DNA of 64,000 nucleotides from Hyphomicrobiaceae bacterium (GCA_020638095.1 JACKJF010000005.1:1-64000); one strand, 5' to 3'. Shown: positions 1-8,909, counted from the first letter of the stretch. Notes: a model not told the origin generated them from the sequence alone. Translations and numbers: made by a program.

Positions 1-1
1 C

Positions 2-1069
2 TCAATCCCCCTTGCGGCTCATCTCGATCATGCGTTCGACCGAGGCGCGGGCAGGGGCGATGATCTCTTCGGGGACCGTGACCTCCTCGGTGCCGGTATG
101 GAGCGACCAGAGGACGTTTTCGAGGTTGATGCGTTTCATGTGCGGGCAGATGTTGCAGCCGCGGAGGAACTCGACGCCGGTCGTTTCGCTCGCCACATTG
201 TCGGACATCGAGCATTCGGTGACCATGACGACCTTGGGCGGCTTCTCGGTCTTGACCCAGTTGATCATGCCTGCCGTGGACCCGGCATAGTCGACCGCGT
301 CGATGACGTCGGGCGGGCATTCGGGGTGGGCAATGATCTTGGCGTTGGGATAGGCGGCGCGCAATTCGGCGATGTCGGCGGCGGTGAAGGTTTCATGCAC
401 CTCGCAGGCGCCGGCCCAGGTGATGATCTTCTTTTTCGTCTTCTTGGCGGTGTTCTGGGCCAGGTACTGGTCGGGGATCATGATGACGGTGTCGCCCTCG
501 ACGCCGTTGACGATGTCGAGCGCGTTGGACGAGGTGCAGCAGACATCGGTCAGGGCTTTGACGGCGGCGGAAGTGTTCACGTAGGTCACGACAGGGGCGC
601 TGGGATATTGGGCGCGCATGGCGAGCACATCCTCGGCGGTGATCGAGGAGGCGAGCGAACAGCCGGCGCGGCTGTCGGGAATGAGGACCGTCTTCTCCGG
701 GTTCAGGAGCTTGGACGTTTCGGCCATGAAGTGCACGCCGCACTGAACGATGGTCGACTGGCTGACCTTGGTCGCCTCGATGGCCAATTGCAGGCTGTCG
801 CCGACGACATCGGCGATGCCGTGATAGATTTGCGGCGTCTGGTAATTGTGGGCAAGGATGACCGCATCCTTTTCCTTTTTCAGCCGGTTGATCTGCAGGA
901 TCAGCGGCGCAAAGAAGGGCCATTCGACCTCGGCGATCTTGGATTTGACCTGATTGAAGATCGGCGCGGTTTCCTTTTCAACCGCCTTGGTGAAGGTCAG
1001 ATCGTAAGTATCGGCGAGGATGGCCCGCGCATCCGCGATCGGGGTTACGGCGTTGATCAACTGCACCAT
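2..1069 (-). CDS. nadA: Quinolinate synthase NadA
   Basis: Condenses iminoaspartate with dihydroxyacetone phosphate to quinolinate in the cytoplasmic de novo NAD pathway, using a 4Fe-4S cluster. The protein is 355 residues, normal for the family. Cysteines fit the three cluster ligands: Cys110 in IVQCGVHFMAET, Cys222 in GACEVHE and the C-x2-C at 305-308 in RGCNICPHM. The AHNYQ motif at 73-77 and PDSRAGC at 131-137 are also typical. An in-frame start lies 30 bases upstream, but the ATG at 1069 follows a GAAAGGG ribosome site and begins the conserved part. The stop codon is at the very left edge, so any nadB/nadC partners lie outside the window. Confidence 0.96.
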   Translation of the reverse strand: MVQLINAVTPIADARAILADTYDLTFTKAVEKETAPIFNQVKSKIAEVEWPFFAPLILQINRLKKEKDAVILAHNYQTPQIYHGIADVVGDSLQLAIEATKVSQSTIVQCGVHFMAETSKLLNPEKTVLIPDSRAGCSLASSITAEDVLAMRAQYPSAPVVTYVNTSAAVKALTDVCCTSSNALDIVNGVEGDTVIMIPDQYLAQNTAKKTKKKIITWAGACEVHETFTAADIAELRAAYPNAKIIAHPECPPDVIDAVDYAGSTAGMINWVKTEKPPKVVMVTECSMSDNVASETTGVEFLRGCNICPHMKRINLENVLWSLHTGTEEVTVPEEIIAPARASVERMIEMSRKGD

Positions 1070-1201
1070 GATGCGCCCTTTCGTTGGGAAACGGGCCAAA
1101 CCGTTTCAGCCGCGCCACCATGTAGGGTTTTTTGCGGTTCATTTCAATCAAGCCAAGTGCTAAGCCCGATCGGACGAACTCTGGCTTAAAATAGGCGCAC
1201 C

Positions 1202-1837
1202 ATGGCGCAACATGCAGAAAAGTTGATCGAAACGGTCAAGAAGGCGCGGGTGATCCCGGTGATCATTCTCGACGATGTGGAGCTCGCACGGCCGGCGGCG
1301 GAAGCGCTGGTCAGTGGCGGTCTCAACGTTCTCGAAGTGACGCTGAGAACGCCAAATGCGCTCAAGGTCATGGCGGCGATGGCGGGGGTGCCGGGGGCAG
1401 TGGTCGGGTCGGGCACGGTCCGGAGCGCCGAGCATATGCGGCAATCGGTCGATGCGGGCTGCCAGTTCATGGTGTCGCCGGGAGCGACGCCTCGCCTGCT
1501 CGAGGCGGCTGAGGGCATGGCGATCCCGCTTCTGCCGGGCATCGGTTCCCCGACCGAGGCGATGGTTGCAGCGGAAGCGGGCTATACGTTTCTGAAATTC
1601 TTTCCGGCCGAAGCTCTTGGTGGCGCGCCGGTTCTCAAGGCATTCCAGTCGCCGCTTCCGGAACTGGTCTTCTGTCCGACGGGCGGCATCAGCACCAAGA
1701 ACGCCATGGACTACCTGTCGCTGTCCAACGTAGTTTGCGTCGGCGGCAGCTGGGTATTGCCGGCGGACGCGCTCGCGGCGCGGGATTTCGGCCGGATCGA
1801 GACGCTTGCCGGTGATGCGACGCAGCTGGGCCGCTAG
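1202..1837 (+). CDS. eda: KDPG/KHG aldolase
   Basis: 2-dehydro-3-deoxyphosphogluconate aldolase, which splits KDPG to pyruvate and glyceraldehyde 3-phosphate in the Entner-Doudoroff pathway. It is 211 residues long. The general-base glutamate (Glu45 in NVLEVTLRT) and the Schiff-base lysine (Lys132 in FLKFFPAE) fall at almost the same positions as in the E. coli enzyme, and the phosphate-binding PTGGIS motif follows. It faces away from nadA across a 130-base divergent spacer. Its 3' end overlaps the start of modA by 23 bases, so the two are likely on one transcript although no metabolic link is obvious. No edd, zwf or pgl is in the window. Confidence 0.95.
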   Translation: MAQHAEKLIETVKKARVIPVIILDDVELARPAAEALVSGGLNVLEVTLRTPNALKVMAAMAGVPGAVVGSGTVRSAEHMRQSVDAGCQFMVSPGATPRLLEAAEGMAIPLLPGIGSPTEAMVAAEAGYTFLKFFPAEALGGAPVLKAFQSPLPELVFCPTGGISTKNAMDYLSLSNVVCVGGSWVLPADALAARDFGRIETLAGDATQLGR

Positions 1838-2573
1838 CCTTTTTCTGATCGCCGCACTCGGTGCTTCGGCCCATGCGGCTGACGGCAGCCGGGCGACCAT
1901 TTTTGCGGCGGCGAGCCTTGTCGATGTGCTCGGGGAACTGGCGGGTGACTTCAAGGCAATGAGCGGCGCCGAAGTGGTTCTCGTTACCGGATCCTCGTCG
2001 ACGCTTGCAGCGCAGATTCTGGCGGGCGCCCCCGCTGACGCGTTCATTTCGGCCAACAAGGATTATGCGGATCAGGTTGCTTTGACCGTTGGCGCCGAAC
2101 CGCAGGACCTTTTCGGCAACGCGCTGGTTCTGATTGCGCCCCGGGATTTTGAGGGAACGGTCGATATAGGTGACATTGCCGACGCGCTTGGCGACGGCCG
2201 GCTGGCGCTTGGCGATCCCGCGCACGTTCCGGCTGGTATCTATGCACGGGAGGCGCTCGAGTATCTCGGCGAATGGCCGACGCTTCAAGATCATCTCGCT
2301 CCGGCGGGCGATGTGCGCGGCGCGCTCAATTTCGTTGCGACCGGTGCGGCGCCGTTCGGAATTGTCTATGCCACAGACGCCGTCGACCCAAGCGTTAGGA
2401 TCGTTGCGACCTTTCCTCAGGAAAGCCACGCGCCGATCCGCTATTGGGGGGTTGAGGTCACGCCAGACAGCGCGACATCCGATCAGTTCTTCGCCTTTCT
2501 GGAAAGTCCCGAAGCGGTTGAGGTGTTGACGCGTTTCGGATTTCAAACAGGCACAAGTCCGGACGGCAACTGA
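1815..2573 (+). CDS. modA: Molybdate ABC transporter substrate-binding protein ModA
   Basis: Periplasmic molybdate/tungstate-binding protein of the ModABC importer. About 252 residues: a short signal peptide (MRRSWAASLFLIAALGASA then HAADG) followed by a type II binding fold with the family motifs TIFAAASLVDVL, VTGSSSTLAAQI and GAPADAFIS. The ATG at 1815 is chosen because it places the signal peptide correctly; TTG 1806 and GTG 1812 are alternatives. It overlaps eda, suggesting translational coupling. Its permease and ATPase partners lie 1.3 kb downstream, separated by an opposite-strand gene, which is unusual for a mod operon. Confidence 0.92.
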   Translation: MRRSWAASLFLIAALGASAHAADGSRATIFAAASLVDVLGELAGDFKAMSGAEVVLVTGSSSTLAAQILAGAPADAFISANKDYADQVALTVGAEPQDLFGNALVLIAPRDFEGTVDIGDIADALGDGRLALGDPAHVPAGIYAREALEYLGEWPTLQDHLAPAGDVRGALNFVATGAAPFGIVYATDAVDPSVRIVATFPQESHAPIRYWGVEVTPDSATSDQFFAFLESPEAVEVLTRFGFQTGTSPDGN

Positions 2574-2579
2574 CTGATT

Positions 2580-3710
2580 TCAACCGGTCGGCGGCGGTCC
2601 CTTTCGCGTCTGGGCCGGCCCCTCATAGGGCGTGAACATTGGCAGGGCGTCGAGCCCGAGCACGGCGGGGCAATTGCTGACCGGCCGTTCGAAATACATG
2701 GTTCGGCCTGGCACGCCGGCGATTTCGTCAGCTTCGAAGAACTGGCCGTAGCAGTTCGGGTTGCAGTAGAATAGCGTGCCCCTTTGCCCGCTGAGCCGAC
2801 CGACTGTTTGGTCAGTATTGAGCACCTGCAGGTCGGTCATTGTTCCCGTCATCACGTGGCAGGCATCGGTTCCCGAGGTCAGGTACTGGTAGGAATCGAT
2901 GTTGAACTTGACCGGCGAGCCGACCATCTCGCCGCCGAACATGTCCTTGCGGGCGGTCCAATCGTCGCGGCCGAACCCTCTTTGCAGCACGCCTGAATAG
3001 CAGTCGATCACGTCCCAGTCGGCCTCGTGCTTGACGTTGTAGAAATAAAGCCCGTTGGCGTCGGTCGCACCGCGGCATCCGTCGAGCTGGTCTTCGATAT
3101 CGTTGGCGCTGTCGAACCAGCCAAGCGCGAGAATGGGAAATCCGTCCATGGCATAGCCGATCGGCTGCTTGAGGACTTCGACCTTTTCTTCACCCAGTTC
3201 CTCGATCAGGCATTTGGGTGCCGTGTGATAATGGTAGTCGTCGCCACGGCCTGCGTGACCGCCGCATTCGTCGAGCTCACCGGCCGCAAGCGCGCTGACG
3301 GGACGGCCGGTATCCGGCTGGATGGGGCCTTGTGTGTCCGGGCTGAAGATGGGAACGCCGTTGACGGCCACACCAATGGCACCTTCAACTGTCTCGGTTG
3401 GTTGGGCGGCGAGTTGCGGACTCAGCGTGATTTCGGTCTGGTGGTGGTGGATGGCGGGGAATTGCTGGTTGGACCCTTCGATGCCGGTCATTAGCGGCTG
3501 GCTTGGGTCCGGCAGGCCGCTCGACTTGAACTGGGCAAGGTTGCCCGAACACTGTAGGTCCTGCACCTCGTCGGTGTAGCAGGCGGCATTGCAGGTGCAG
3601 GCGTCAATCGTCAGGGAAAGATCATGGGCCGAAGCGGGACCGATGCTGAGCGCAGCGGACAAAATCGCGAGGGTCGCAAGGCCCGGAAGGGCGAACCATG
3701 GCCGTTTCAT
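2580..3710 (-). CDS. Secreted YHYH-domain protein
   Basis: A 376-residue exported protein with a clear signal peptide (MKRPWFALPGLATLAILSAA, cut near SAHDL). The YHYH motif that names the family is present in GDDYHYHTAPKC, near residue 200, within a cysteine-rich setting: CTCNAAC near the N-terminus and FYCNPNCYG near the C-terminus, probably disulphides. Function of YHYH proteins is unknown to me; they occur as secreted or envelope proteins in many marine bacteria. The start at 3710 has a strong AAAGGAG ribosome site 6-8 bases upstream. It sits antisense between modA and modB, and its 3' end is only 6 bases from the end of modA. Confidence 0.85.
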   Translation of the reverse strand: MKRPWFALPGLATLAILSAALSIGPASAHDLSLTIDACTCNAACYTDEVQDLQCSGNLAQFKSSGLPDPSQPLMTGIEGSNQQFPAIHHHQTEITLSPQLAAQPTETVEGAIGVAVNGVPIFSPDTQGPIQPDTGRPVSALAAGELDECGGHAGRGDDYHYHTAPKCLIEELGEEKVEVLKQPIGYAMDGFPILALGWFDSANDIEDQLDGCRGATDANGLYFYNVKHEADWDVIDCYSGVLQRGFGRDDWTARKDMFGGEMVGSPVKFNIDSYQYLTSGTDACHVMTGTMTDLQVLNTDQTVGRLSGQRGTLFYCNPNCYGQFFEADEIAGVPGRTMYFERPVSNCPAVLGLDALPMFTPYEGPAQTRKGPPPTG

Positions 3711-3883
3711 ATGCCGCTCCTTTGTCTTGAAAGGGCAGTCTGGCACGGATCGGCCGCAGGGGCCAACCCTTGGACCCGTGACGATGCTCCCGCCTTTACC
3801 CAAATGCGCGAGCGAGGTGGACAGAACGGCTCCGGGCATGCTGGGATTGGCGGCGCATCCGCCGGCCGAGTGATCCAGACCTC

Positions 3884-4576
3884 ATGACGATCGACCTTCT
3901 TGAAACCCTGCTGATCAGCCTGCGGGTGGCGCTGGTTGGAATGGCCGGGGCGGGCCTCGTTGCCGTGCCCGTCGCCTTCATTCTGGCGCGCTTCGACTTT
4001 CCGGGAAAATGGGTGCTGAGCGCCGTCACCCTCCTGCCGCTGGTTATGCCGCCAGTTGTTACCGGCTATGTCCTTCTGGTACTGTTCGGACCGCACGGGC
4101 CGCTCGGGGCCTTTCTTCATTCGATCGGGATCGACCTCGCCTTCCGCTGGACGGGCGCGGCGCTCGCGGCTGCGCTGGTGGCGCTGCCGATGATCATCCG
4201 GCCTCTCAGGGTTGCGCTCGAGGCCGTCGATCCGGACCTTCATGAAGCGCTCAGGGTTGCCGGGCACGGGCGGGTCAGCCGGTTCATGAAACTCGACCTG
4301 CCGCTCATCTGGCCGGGGCTGGCCGCGGGGCTCGTACTCGGCTTTGCCAAGGCGCTTGGCGAGTTCGGCGCGACCATCACCTTTGTCGCCAACATTCCTG
4401 GCGAAACGCGCACCCTTTCGCTTGCCGTCTACACCGCGCTGCAGTCGATCGGGAGCGAGGGGATCGTCTGGACCCTTTGCGGCATATCCATCCTGATTTC
4501 GCTGATCGCCGCTGGGCTTTCGGAATGGCTGGTGGCGCGGTTCGACCGCCGCCGCCGGGAGCATGGCCATGCTTGA
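3884..4576 (+). CDS. modB: Molybdate ABC transporter permease ModB
   Basis: Inner-membrane permease of the molybdate importer, 230 residues with about five or six hydrophobic segments. The cytoplasmic coupling motif EALRVAGHGRVSRFMKLDLP and the following GFAKALGEFGATITFVAN stretch are characteristic of ModB/CysT-type permeases. It begins 173 bases from the divergent YHYH gene, so it must have its own promoter in that spacer rather than being read from modA. Its last codons overlap the start of modC, a usual ModBC arrangement. Confidence 0.95.
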   Translation: MTIDLLETLLISLRVALVGMAGAGLVAVPVAFILARFDFPGKWVLSAVTLLPLVMPPVVTGYVLLVLFGPHGPLGAFLHSIGIDLAFRWTGAALAAALVALPMIIRPLRVALEAVDPDLHEALRVAGHGRVSRFMKLDLPLIWPGLAAGLVLGFAKALGEFGATITFVANIPGETRTLSLAVYTALQSIGSEGIVWTLCGISILISLIAAGLSEWLVARFDRRRREHGHA

Positions 4577-5750
4577 GGTCGATGTCCGGCGCAAGCTTTC
4601 CGGGTTCACGCTCGATGTAAAGCTCACCTTCGACGTGGGGGTCACTGCCATTCTCGGTCCGTCGGGTGCTGGCAAATCGACGCTTTTGCGCCTGATCGCG
4701 GGTCTCGATCGGCCCGACGGAGGTTCGATCCGGCTCGGCAATCAGATCTGGTTCGATTCGGCGTCGGGCACCGAACGCGATGTGCGGCACCGGCAGGTCG
4801 GCATGATGTTTCAGCATCCGCGGCTCCTGAGCCACATGGACGTGCTTGCCAATGTCGAACTCGGCCTTCGTGATGAGCAAAGCTATGAAGAGGTCGTCCG
4901 CCTGACCGGGGTGGAGCCGTTGATGCTGAGGCCGGTCGCCTCGCTGTCGGGCGGCGAAAAACAAAGGGTCATGCTGGCCCGTGCCCTGGCCGGCAAGCCA
5001 AAGGTCCTGCTGCTCGACGAGCCTTTTACCGGCCTTGATCAGGTTTCGCGGCGCGAACTCTTGAACCGGCTGGCGCGCGTTCTTCCAGAGGTGAGAGTTC
5101 CCGTTCTCTTCGTGACCCACGCCTTCGACGAGGCGGCACGGCTGGCACAGTCGTTCGTGCACCTCTCGGCCGGTGAGGTCATCTCGTCGGGAACGGCGGA
5201 GGAAGTGCTTGGCGGAATGGCGCCAAATGTCGACCTGGAGCGACCCGGTCAACGGGCCGCAGATCTGCCGGCGGACGCCCATGAAGCCGCGACAAGTTCG
5301 CTGATCTCGGGCGAGGTCGCGGCGCTCGAATCGTCGGGCCTTGCGCGCGTCCGGGTCGGAGGCCAGACGGTCGATGCGCCGGCGGGAAATTTCAGCGTCG
5401 GCGACCGGGTCTATCTCAGGCTCTGGGCCCGCGACGTGGTGCTTTCGCCGCTGCCCGGACGCCAGCTCAGCGCGCGCAATTCGCTCGCGGGACGGATCAA
5501 TGCCCTTGAAAAACTTCACAACGGCCAGGTCTTGGTGCGGATCGATATCGAGGGCGAAAAGATTGCCGCTCTGGTCATGGCACAGACGGCCAAGGACCTG
5601 AGACTTGAAGCCGGCAAGCCCATTTTCGTGATCTTCAAATCGACGGCGCTCGATCTTTCGATGGTGGTCGAAGAGGTGGCGGCGCCGAAGGCCCCAAGCG
5701 CTCCTGACGCCGGCTCAAAGGAGGCCGGAGCCGATCATCCGGTCGAGTAG
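4563..5750 (+). CDS. modC: Molybdate ABC transporter ATPase ModC
   Basis: ATPase of the molybdate importer, 395 residues. Walker A is GPSGAGKST (residues 32-40), the signature is LSGGEKQRVMLARAL and Walker B is VLLLDEPF. A C-terminal TOBE/Mop-like domain (SARNSLAGRINALEKL onward) is the molybdate-sensing part that separates ModC from other importer ATPases. Two ATG codons at 4563 and 4569 are both possible starts; they overlap the end of modB. The end overlaps by 36 bases the end of the convergent MarR-like gene. Confidence 0.94.
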   Translation: MAMLEVDVRRKLSGFTLDVKLTFDVGVTAILGPSGAGKSTLLRLIAGLDRPDGGSIRLGNQIWFDSASGTERDVRHRQVGMMFQHPRLLSHMDVLANVELGLRDEQSYEEVVRLTGVEPLMLRPVASLSGGEKQRVMLARALAGKPKVLLLDEPFTGLDQVSRRELLNRLARVLPEVRVPVLFVTHAFDEAARLAQSFVHLSAGEVISSGTAEEVLGGMAPNVDLERPGQRAADLPADAHEAATSSLISGEVAALESSGLARVRVGGQTVDAPAGNFSVGDRVYLRLWARDVVLSPLPGRQLSARNSLAGRINALEKLHNGQVLVRIDIEGEKIAALVMAQTAKDLRLEAGKPIFVIFKSTALDLSMVVEEVAAPKAPSAPDAGSKEAGADHPVE

Positions 5751-6143
5751 GCGGAGAAAGCGTCGGCGGTGCTTTTTCTTCACGCCGGCAAGGAGCCGGG
5801 CGTCGAGCCGCTGCCAGTGAAGAACGAGGTTCGCAGCGACATCCTGACCGGATGGCGAAAGGGTGGTGGCGTCGTCACGGGTGACGAGACCCAATCGCGT
5901 CAACCGCTGCAGGCGGGCCAGCAGGTCGCGCAGGGATTGCCCGGTCAGTTCGGCGAGATCGGGGTCGCTGATCGGCGTTGCGGCATCGAGGGCGAAGAGT
6001 ACGGCGTCATCGCCCGGTTCGAGATCGAAAAAGCGCAAAGGCTCCAGGGTTCTCCGGCGCGCGACCTGACCCGCCATGATGAGCTTCAACATGGCGGAAC
6101 GATCGACGGCCGACCGATTGGCTTGGCCGGAACTGGCTTTCAC
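5715..6143 (-). CDS. MarR-like winged-helix regulator
   Basis: A 142-residue protein resembling MarR-family regulators: a helical N-terminus, a winged-helix centre (LTGQSLRDLLARLQRLTRLGLVTRDD, then the LSPSGQDV wing) and a C-terminal helical tail rich in Arg/Lys. The GTG start at 6143 has an AAAGGTG ribosome site 8 bases upstream; an internal ATG at 6092 is possible. It converges on and overlaps modC, so it could act on the mod genes, but no binding site was identified and the ligand is unknown. The family call rests on pattern only. Confidence 0.65.
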   Translation of the reverse strand: MKASSGQANRSAVDRSAMLKLIMAGQVARRRTLEPLRFFDLEPGDDAVLFALDAATPISDPDLAELTGQSLRDLLARLQRLTRLGLVTRDDATTLSPSGQDVAANLVLHWQRLDARLLAGVKKKHRRRFLRLLDRMIGSGLL

Positions 6144-6270
6144 CGCGCAGGCACCTTTACATTGTTGCCTTTGAGCGATCAGACTTACGGCATTTGTTTG
6201 CCAAGGTCGAACAGGCTCGCGATTCGTCGTTAATCGTGGTTGGGTCGCCGGAGTTGGGTGGAGGGTCGCG

Positions 6271-7167
6271 GTGCAGGATCTGGCGCGGATCAGGGCTTTC
6301 GTTCAGGTGGTTGATGCAGACGGGTTTTCGGCGGCGGCGCGGCTGCACGGACGATCGAAGGCGCTGTTGAGCAAATACGTGACCGACCTCGAGGACCATC
6401 TCGGGGTCAGGCTCCTCAACCGGACCACCCGCAAACTCTCGATGACCGAGGCGGGCGAAGCCTATTATCGCGACGTGCGCGACCTGTTGCAGCGGCTCGA
6501 CGATCTCGACAATTCGGTGGCCGAGCAGACGAGCGTGCCGCAGGGGCTGTTGCGGGTATCGGCGCCGCGCAACTATGGGGAAACGAACCTCGCACCGGCG
6601 ATCTATTCGTTCCTTAATACCTACGACAAGGTCAGCCTCGATCTCAGGCTTGAAGACCGCAAGATCGACCTCGTGGCCGAGGGAGTCGACGTGGCGCTTC
6701 GCATTTCCGATATGCCGGATTCGTCGCTGATCGCGCGCAAGATCGCAACGACCACGCTGGTTCTTTGTGCAAGCCCGGCGCTGGTCGAGAGGCTGGGGCC
6801 GCTGACCCATCCCGAGCAGTTGCGCACCCGGCCGTGCATCATCGATTCCAATCTCTCTTCGCCCAATGGGTGGCGTTTCAAGGTGAACGGCCAGCCGCTG
6901 ACGATCCAGGTTTCGGGGCGGGTGCGGGTCAACTCGCCCGTCGCGGTGCGCGAGGCGGCAATCGCTGGTCTTGGTTACGCCATCTTGCCCGGCTACCTCG
7001 CCCGCGAACCGATCCAGGCGGGAACGTTGCTGCACCTGCTCGAGGACCAGTTCGGCGATGAACTCGGGTTGCAGGCGGTTTATCCGCACCGCCAGCATCT
7101 GCCTGCCAAGGTACGCGCCTTTATCGATCACCTGAGCGACTGGTTCGCGGAACGGTCCCTCACCTGA
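6271..7167 (+). CDS. LysR-family transcriptional regulator
   Basis: A 298-residue LysR-type regulator. The N-terminal helix-turn-helix reads ARIRAFVQVVDADGFSAAAR...SKYVTDLEDHLGVRLLNRTTR, followed by the usual periplasmic-binding-protein-like effector domain (RKIDLVAEGVDVALRI and the C-terminal GLGYAILPGYLA). It resembles the DsdC/AaeR-like subgroup with the short PxGxLRVSAP linker. It starts at GTG 6271 and ends 11 bases before the DUF1007/nickel-transporter gene, so it may be co-transcribed with it. Target genes are unknown. Confidence 0.92.
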   Translation: MQDLARIRAFVQVVDADGFSAAARLHGRSKALLSKYVTDLEDHLGVRLLNRTTRKLSMTEAGEAYYRDVRDLLQRLDDLDNSVAEQTSVPQGLLRVSAPRNYGETNLAPAIYSFLNTYDKVSLDLRLEDRKIDLVAEGVDVALRISDMPDSSLIARKIATTTLVLCASPALVERLGPLTHPEQLRTRPCIIDSNLSSPNGWRFKVNGQPLTIQVSGRVRVNSPVAVREAAIAGLGYAILPGYLAREPIQAGTLLHLLEDQFGDELGLQAVYPHRQHLPAKVRAFIDHLSDWFAERSLT

Positions 7168-7178
7168 CAGGCAGGCAA

Positions 7179-8777
7179 TTGCGCCAGATACTCGTTTTCC
7201 TTCTGGGCTTCATGGTGTTGACCGGTTCGACCGTGGCGCCCGGCCTTGCCCATCCGCACCTCTGGATTCTCTCGCAGACATTCATCCAGTTCAACGATCA
7301 GGGGCAGGTGGTCTCGCTCCGGCATCTGTGGACATTCGATCAGGCCTTTTCGGCCTGGTCGGTTCAGGGTCTCGACGTTAATTCGGACGGCGAGGTCTCG
7401 AGCGACGAGATGACAGACCTGACGACTACCTATCTCGAGGGCCTGTCGCATTACGACTACTACACGTTTGCGGGGCAGGGTGATCACGACATCGCGCTTG
7501 AAGATGCGCACAAAGCCCATATGGAGGACCGGCCGGACGGGCTGGTGATGGATTTCACCCTCAACCTCGCGACGCCGGTCACTCCCAACGAGCCTTTCGA
7601 TGTCGCCGTCTACGATCCTGAATTCTACACGGCGTTCGATTACGTGCTGACCGACCCGGTGGTCCTGGTCAACGCGCCGGCGGATTGCAGCGAGTCTCTG
7701 GCGCCGCCCACGCCCCTGCCGCAGGACGTGCTGGACCGGCTTTACGATCTGCCGCCGGACGTAACGCAGCTGCCGCCCGACCTCAAGGTCGCGGTCCGGA
7801 ATTCAAGCTACAAGATCCGCGTGCAATGCGGGGATGCGCCGCCAGCCGTCGCGGCGACGGCACTCGACGCGGCGACCCAGCTTGCCGCCGCACCGGCAAC
7901 GGCTCCCGCGACCGTCCCCTTTGCCCAGCCGGCGGTGGAAAAGGGTCTGCCCATTCCGCGCCAGGGCATCCTTCTTGCCGTCTACAATCTCCAGCTCGAA
8001 ATGTACAAAGCCCTGACCGGGGCGCTCGCGGACATGAAGGACAATGGCAGCGCTTTCTGGGTTTTGGGCCTGTTGAGCTTTCTTTACGGGGTTTTTCACG
8101 CGGCCGGGCCGGGTCACGGCAAGGTGGTGATATCTTCCTATGTGCTGGCGACCGAGCAGCAGCTGCTGCGCGGCGTCGCCATGAGCTTTGCCGCCTCGCT
8201 GGTCCAGTCGTTGGTCGCCATTTCGTTCGTGCTGGTCGCCGCGCTCCTGTTGCAGATGACCAGTGTCGCGATGAGCGGGGCTACGCAGGTCCTCGTTATT
8301 GGTGCCTATGCAATGGTTACGCTGATGGGGCTCTGGCTCATCGTCCGGCACGTGTTCGGCCTTGGTCATCACCATCACGAGGCGCATGGCCATCATGGCC
8401 ATGATCATGCAGATCACGCGCACGGGCATGAGGACCATCATGTCGTCACGGCGCGACAGACCGGCGGGTCGTTCTGGGAGATGGCGGGCGTCGTGTTGTC
8501 GGTTGGGGCCCGGCCATGTTCGGGAGCGCTGGTGGTTCTGGTCTTTTCGCTCAGTCAGGGGCTCTTTCTGGCGGGTATCGTCGCGACCTTGCTGATGGGC
8601 CTAGGGACGGGCATCACGGTTTCACTGCTCGCGGGCTTTGCCGTCGCGATCAAGCAACTCACGCAGCGCCTTGGCGGCAGGGCAAGCTGGGTTGGGCCAC
8701 TTACCTGGTGGGTCGAGCTTTTCGGAGCCGTCCTGGTGTTCGCTTTCGGGCTCCTTTTTCTCCTCGCCAATATTTAG
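7179..8777 (+). CDS. DUF1007 domain fused to a nickel/cobalt exporter (RcnA/NixA-type)
   Basis: A 532-residue two-part protein. Residues 1-25 form a signal peptide (TTG start; LVFLLGFMVLTGSTVAPGLA). Residues ~25-215 are a periplasmic DUF1007 domain with an EF-hand-like loop DVNSDGEVSSDE. The second half, from about residue 265, is a polytopic nickel/cobalt transporter of the NixA/RcnA superfamily with the motif HAAGPGHGKVVISSYV. A cytosol- or periplasm-facing loop near residue 395-425 is very His-rich (GHHHHEAHGHHGHDH), a likely metal-binding segment. The DUF1007 and transporter halves are commonly neighbouring separate genes, so the single reading frame is notable. Direction of transport (uptake or export) is inferred from the His loop only. 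Confidence 0.85.
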   Translation: MRQILVFLLGFMVLTGSTVAPGLAHPHLWILSQTFIQFNDQGQVVSLRHLWTFDQAFSAWSVQGLDVNSDGEVSSDEMTDLTTTYLEGLSHYDYYTFAGQGDHDIALEDAHKAHMEDRPDGLVMDFTLNLATPVTPNEPFDVAVYDPEFYTAFDYVLTDPVVLVNAPADCSESLAPPTPLPQDVLDRLYDLPPDVTQLPPDLKVAVRNSSYKIRVQCGDAPPAVAATALDAATQLAAAPATAPATVPFAQPAVEKGLPIPRQGILLAVYNLQLEMYKALTGALADMKDNGSAFWVLGLLSFLYGVFHAAGPGHGKVVISSYVLATEQQLLRGVAMSFAASLVQSLVAISFVLVAALLLQMTSVAMSGATQVLVIGAYAMVTLMGLWLIVRHVFGLGHHHHEAHGHHGHDHADHAHGHEDHHVVTARQTGGSFWEMAGVVLSVGARPCSGALVVLVFSLSQGLFLAGIVATLLMGLGTGITVSLLAGFAVAIKQLTQRLGGRASWVGPLTWWVELFGAVLVFAFGLLFLLANI

Positions 8778-8873
8778 ACCTGCGTCCTCGCCGATGAGAG
8801 CGCGGGTCCTGAGTCCTTATTTTGTCGCAGGGTCGAACCGGAAACCCGCTTTGCACTTTTCGTGAACCTGCTC

Positions 8874-8909
8874 CAAATCAAAACGCCCCGCGGAGGTCCG
8901 CGGGGCGTT
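8874..8909 (-). terminator. Intrinsic terminator after the 5'-nucleotidase gene
   Basis: A near-perfect inverted repeat with 13-bp arms (AACGCCCCGCGGA at 8882-8894, TCCGCGGGGCGTT at 8897-8909). On the minus strand it is followed by TTTTGATTT, so it should end the leftward 5'-nucleotidase transcript, whose stop codon is 25 bases away. It may also stop rightward readthrough from the nickel transporter gene. Confidence 0.8.

Noticed and set aside
98-1189. Long plus-strand open frame opposite nadA
   Set aside because: It is the shadow of nadA on the other strand, with Gly/Asp/Val-rich low-complexity content and no family features.
8350-8450. CRISPR-like or tandem DNA repeat
   Set aside because: The repeated CAT/CAC/GGC units simply encode the His-rich loop of the nickel transporter.
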